NCBI GenBank assembly: GCA_009693345.1
Contig: SHXL01000156.1
Coordinates: 1-6,666, forward strand
Reading direction: 5' to 3'
Source: Betaproteobacteria bacterium
Lineage (GTDB): Bacteria > Pseudomonadota > Gammaproteobacteria > Burkholderiales > SG8-39
DNA length: 6,666 bases
Below are positions 4,123 to 6,666 of the stretch, one piece after another. Made by a program: the position numbers and the translations under genes. Under the pieces are notes generated by a model. It was given only the letters and a program-made list of their open reading frames with translations, did not search any database and was not told where the DNA came from. Within the stretch, counting starts at the first letter, position 1. Each line of letters opens with the position of its first letter.

Positions 4123-6666
4123 CAGTGAATGGTCTGACCTTGCAGGTTCGGATCCGTCGACGGCGCCGGTGGCTCGCCGTTCCCTCCCGAAGCGTCGTCA
4201 TTGCCGCCGTTGCCGTCCTCATCGCGATCCTCGATGCGCGCGATGCCGGCGAGCTTCTCGCCTTCCGAGAGCGCGATCAGCGTCACGCCCTGGGTCGAAC
4301 GGCCCATCTCCCGGATCTGCGCCACCGCGGTGCGGATCAGCACTCCGCCGGTGGAGATCAGCATCACCTCGTCGTGGTCGTCGACAAGGACGGCGCCCAC
4401 AAGGGCGCCGTTTCGGTCCGAGGCCTGGATCGCGATCATGCCCTGGCCGCCACGGCCATGGCGCGTGTATTCGGAAATCGCGGTGCGCTTGCCGTAGCCG
4501 TTTTCCGTGGCGGTGAGCACGGTCTGCTTTTCGTCCTTCGCCGCCAGCATGCAGACGACCTTCCAGCCGCCGCCTTCCGGCAGGCGCATGCCGCGCACGC
4601 CGGTCGCCTGGCGGCCCATCGGGCGCACGTCTTCCTCGACGAAGCGCACCGCCTTGCCTTCCGAGGAGAACAGCATCACGTCGTAGCTGCCGTCGGTCAG
4701 CGCCACGCCGATCAGGTAATCGCCTTCATCGAGACCGACGGCGATGATGCCCGAAGGTCGCGGACGCGAAAAATCGGCGAGCGGCGTCTTTTTGACCGTG
4801 CCCTGCGCGGTCGCCATGAACACGAAGTGGCTCTCGTCGAACTCCTTTACCGACACCACCGCGGTAATTTTTTCGCCCTCCTCGAGCGGGAACATGTTGA
4901 CCATCGGCTTGCCGCGCGAGGTGGACCCGCCCTGCGGCACCTCGAACACCTTGAGCCAGTAGAGGCGGCCCCGATTGGAGAAGCACAGCAGAAAGTCGTG
5001 CGAGTGCGCGACGAACATGCGCTCGATGAAATCGTCGTCCTTGGTGGTGGCCGCGGTCCTGCCGCGCCCGCCGCGCCTTTGCGCGCGGTAATCGGCGAGC
5101 GGCTGCGACTTGACGTAGCCGCTGTGCGAGAAGGTGACCACCATGTCCTGCGGTGCGATCAGGTCCTCGAGCGAGATGTCCTCGGCGACGGTGACGATCT
5201 CGCTGCGGCGGCGATCGCCGAATTCCTCCTTGATGTGCTTCAGTTCGTCGCCGATGATCGCCGCGATGCGCACCGGCTTGTCGAGTACGTCGAGCAGGTC
5301 GGCGATGGTGAGCATGACCTCGCGGTATTCGTCCCGGATCTTGTCCTGCTCCAGGCCGGTGAGTCGCTGCAGCCGAAGCTCAAGAATCGCCTGCGCCTGC
5401 TCTTCGGACAGCCGGTAGCCCGCGGGCGCATTGGCTCCTTCCACTTTCAGGCCAAATTCCACGCCCAGGCCGTCCGGCCGGTATTGCTCATGCCCGCCTG
5501 CAACACGGGCGAGCATTTCCTTCACCAGATCCGAATTCCAGCTTCTGGCGAGCAACTCCCGCTTCGCGTCGGCCGGCGACGGCGCCTTCTTGATCAAATC
5601 GATCACCTCATCCACGTTCGACAGCGCAACCGCGAGGCCCTCCAGCACGTGGCCGCGCTCGCGCGCCTTTTTCAGCTCGAACACGGTGCGGCGGGTCACC
5701 ACCTCGCGGCGGTGGGAGATGAACGCCTCCAGCAGTTCCTTCAGATTCAGCACGCGCGGCTGGTTGTCCACCAGCGCGACCATGTTCATGCCGAAGGTAT
5801 CCTGCAGCTGGGTCTGCTTGTAGAGGTTGTTCAGCACCACCTCGGCGATCTCGCCGCGCTTCAGTTCGATCACCACGCGGATGCCCTGCTTGTCGGATTC
5901 GTCGCGGATGTCGGAGATGCCTTCCAGCCTTTTTTCGGTGACCTGCTCGGCGATGCGCTCGAGCAGCGCCTTCTTGTTCACCTGGTAGGGCAGCTCGTCG
6001 ACGACGATCATCTGCCGGTCGCTCTTGCCCGGAATCTCCTCGAAGTGGGTGCGCGCGCGCATCACCACGCGGCCGCGGCCGGTGCGGTAGCCCTCGTGTA
6101 CGCCGGCGATTCCATAGATGATTCCCGCGGTCGGAAAATCCGGCGCCGGCACCAGCTTGATCAGCTCCTCGATCGCGCATTCGGACGACTGCAGCACGTG
6201 CAGGCAGGCATCAACCACCTCGGACAGGTTGTGCGGCGGAATGTTGGTCGCCATGCCCACGGCAATCCCGGAGGATCCGTTCAGCAGCAGATTCGGAATC
6301 CGGCTCGGCAGGACGGTGGGCTCGCGTTCCTTGCCGTCATAGTTGTCGGCGAAATCGACCGTTTCCTTGTCGATATCGGCGAGCAGTTCGGCCGACAGCC
6401 GCTCCAGCCGGCACTCGGTGTAGCGGTAGGCCGCCGCGTTGTCACCGTCCACCGAGCCGAAGTTGCCCTGCCCGTCGACCAGCATGTAGCGCATAGAAAA
6501 ATCCTGCGCCATGCGCACCAGCGCCTCGTAGGTCGCGGTGTCGCCGTGCGGGTGGTATTTGCCCAGCACTTCGCCGACCACGCGCGCGCACTTTACATAG
6601 GAGCGGTTCCAGACGTTGTTCGACTCGTGCATCGCGAACAGCACGCGTCGGTGAACCGGCTTCAGG
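4122..6666 (-). CDS. gyrA: DNA gyrase subunit A, 5' end cut off by the window
   Basis: Breakage-reunion subunit of the type IIA topoisomerase that supercoils DNA together with GyrB. 847 codons are visible; alignment by eye to E. coli GyrA starts at its Leu41, so about 40 N-terminal residues are missing to the right. Window residue n corresponds to E. coli n+40 in this part without gaps. The quinolone-determining loop has Thr at position 83 and Glu at 87; the catalytic Tyr122 is codon 6420-6422 in the motif RYTEC. The tower and coiled-coil region follow, then the C-terminal beta-pinwheel, which carries the GyrA box QRRGGRG at 5061-5081. That box separates it from the topoisomerase IV subunit ParC. 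There is no large insertion in the pinwheel, unlike what I recall for Neisseria. The last 36 residues form a Gly/Asn/Asp/Pro-rich, probably disordered tail. It is the first visible gene of the operon and is uniformly GC-rich. Confidence 0.98.
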   Translation of the reverse strand, partial: LKPVHRRVLFAMHESNNVWNRSYVKCARVVGEVLGKYHPHGDTATYEALVRMAQDFSMRYMLVDGQGNFGSVDGDNAAAYRYTECRLERLSAELLADIDKETVDFADNYDGKEREPTVLPSRIPNLLLNGSSGIAVGMATNIPPHNLSEVVDACLHVLQSSECAIEELIKLVPAPDFPTAGIIYGIAGVHEGYRTGRGRVVMRARTHFEEIPGKSDRQMIVVDELPYQVNKKALLERIAEQVTEKRLEGISDIRDESDKQGIRVVIELKRGEIAEVVLNNLYKQTQLQDTFGMNMVALVDNQPRVLNLKELLEAFISHRREVVTRRTVFELKKARERGHVLEGLAVALSNVDEVIDLIKKAPSPADAKRELLARSWNSDLVKEMLARVAGGHEQYRPDGLGVEFGLKVEGANAPAGYRLSEEQAQAILELRLQRLTGLEQDKIRDEYREVMLTIADLLDVLDKPVRIAAIIGDELKHIKEEFGDRRRSEIVTVAEDISLEDLIAPQDMVVTFSHSGYVKSQPLADYRAQRRGGRGRTAATTKDDDFIERMFVAHSHDFLLCFSNRGRLYWLKVFEVPQGGSTSRGKPMVNMFPLEEGEKITAVVSVKEFDESHFVFMATAQGTVKKTPLADFSRPRPSGIIAVGLDEGDYLIGVALTDGSYDVMLFSSEGKAVRFVEEDVRPMGRQATGVRGMRLPEGGGWKVVCMLAAKDEKQTVLTATENGYGKRTAISEYTRHGRGGQGMIAIQASDRNGALVGAVLVDDHDEVMLISTGGVLIRTAVAQIREMGRSTQGVTLIALSEGEKLAGIARIEDRDEDGNGGNDDASGGNGEPPAPSTDPNLQGQTIH
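4390..4411. repeat. Perfect 9-bp inverted repeat with 4-base loop near the gyrA 3' end
   Basis: ACGGCGCCC, loop ACAA, GGGCGCCGT on the plus strand, a fully paired GC-rich hairpin. In the gyrA message the loop is UUGU. It lies inside the coding sequence (the GALVGAV region of the last pinwheel blade), about 265 bases before the gyrA stop. No U-run follows on the minus strand, so it is not a standard intrinsic terminator. The repeated Gly-Ala codons may explain it by chance. Confidence 0.5.

Noticed and set aside
3977..4516. Plus-strand open frame across the serC-gyrA junction
   Set aside because: Arg/Ser/Pro-rich shadow opposite conserved SerC N-terminus and GyrA C-terminus coding sequence.

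Overview
The window is a gene-dense, GC-rich stretch of a bacterial chromosome. All coding capacity is on the minus strand: five genes read from right to left in the order gyrA (5' end cut off), serC, serA-type phosphoglycerate dehydrogenase, pheA (chorismate mutase/prephenate dehydratase) and hisC (3' end cut off). The order gyrA-serC-pheA-hisC is the start of the conserved 'aromatic supraoperon' of beta- and gammaproteobacteria (normally continuing tyrA-aroA-cmk-rpsA). The GyrA sequence, with its GyrA box and no large CTD insertion, and the high GC content best fit a betaproteobacterium. That assignment is an inference from gene order and remembered sequence similarity.

Layout, in transcription order: gyrA from 6666 to 4122; serC from 4122 to 3043; serA from 3050 to 1857; pheA from 1860 to 784; hisC from 774 to the left edge. 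There is essentially no intergenic DNA. gyrA/serC share one base, serC/serA overlap by 8 bases, serA/pheA overlap by 4 bases (ATGA), and pheA/hisC are 9 bases apart in the same frame. No promoter, terminator, RNA gene, mobile element or CRISPR is supported. The promoter is probably upstream of gyrA outside the window, and the transcript probably runs on past the left edge.

How the genes work together: SerA and SerC catalyse the first two steps of serine synthesis (3-phosphoglycerate to phosphohydroxypyruvate to phosphoserine). SerC also serves pyridoxal-phosphate synthesis, the cofactor of both SerC and HisC. PheA takes chorismate to phenylpyruvate, and a HisC-type aminotransferase in this position can aminate phenylpyruvate or hydroxyphenylpyruvate as well as histidinol phosphate. 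GyrA is the DNA gyrase breakage-reunion subunit.

I see no new biological system. The points worth a second look are the serA inserted between serC and pheA, which looks like the subfamily common in Firmicutes and Bacteroidetes; discrete AT-rich, rare-codon islands inside serC, serA and pheA but not obviously in gyrA; the single in-frame UGA between pheA and hisC; and residue choices in the GyrA quinolone region and in the SerA ACT domain.
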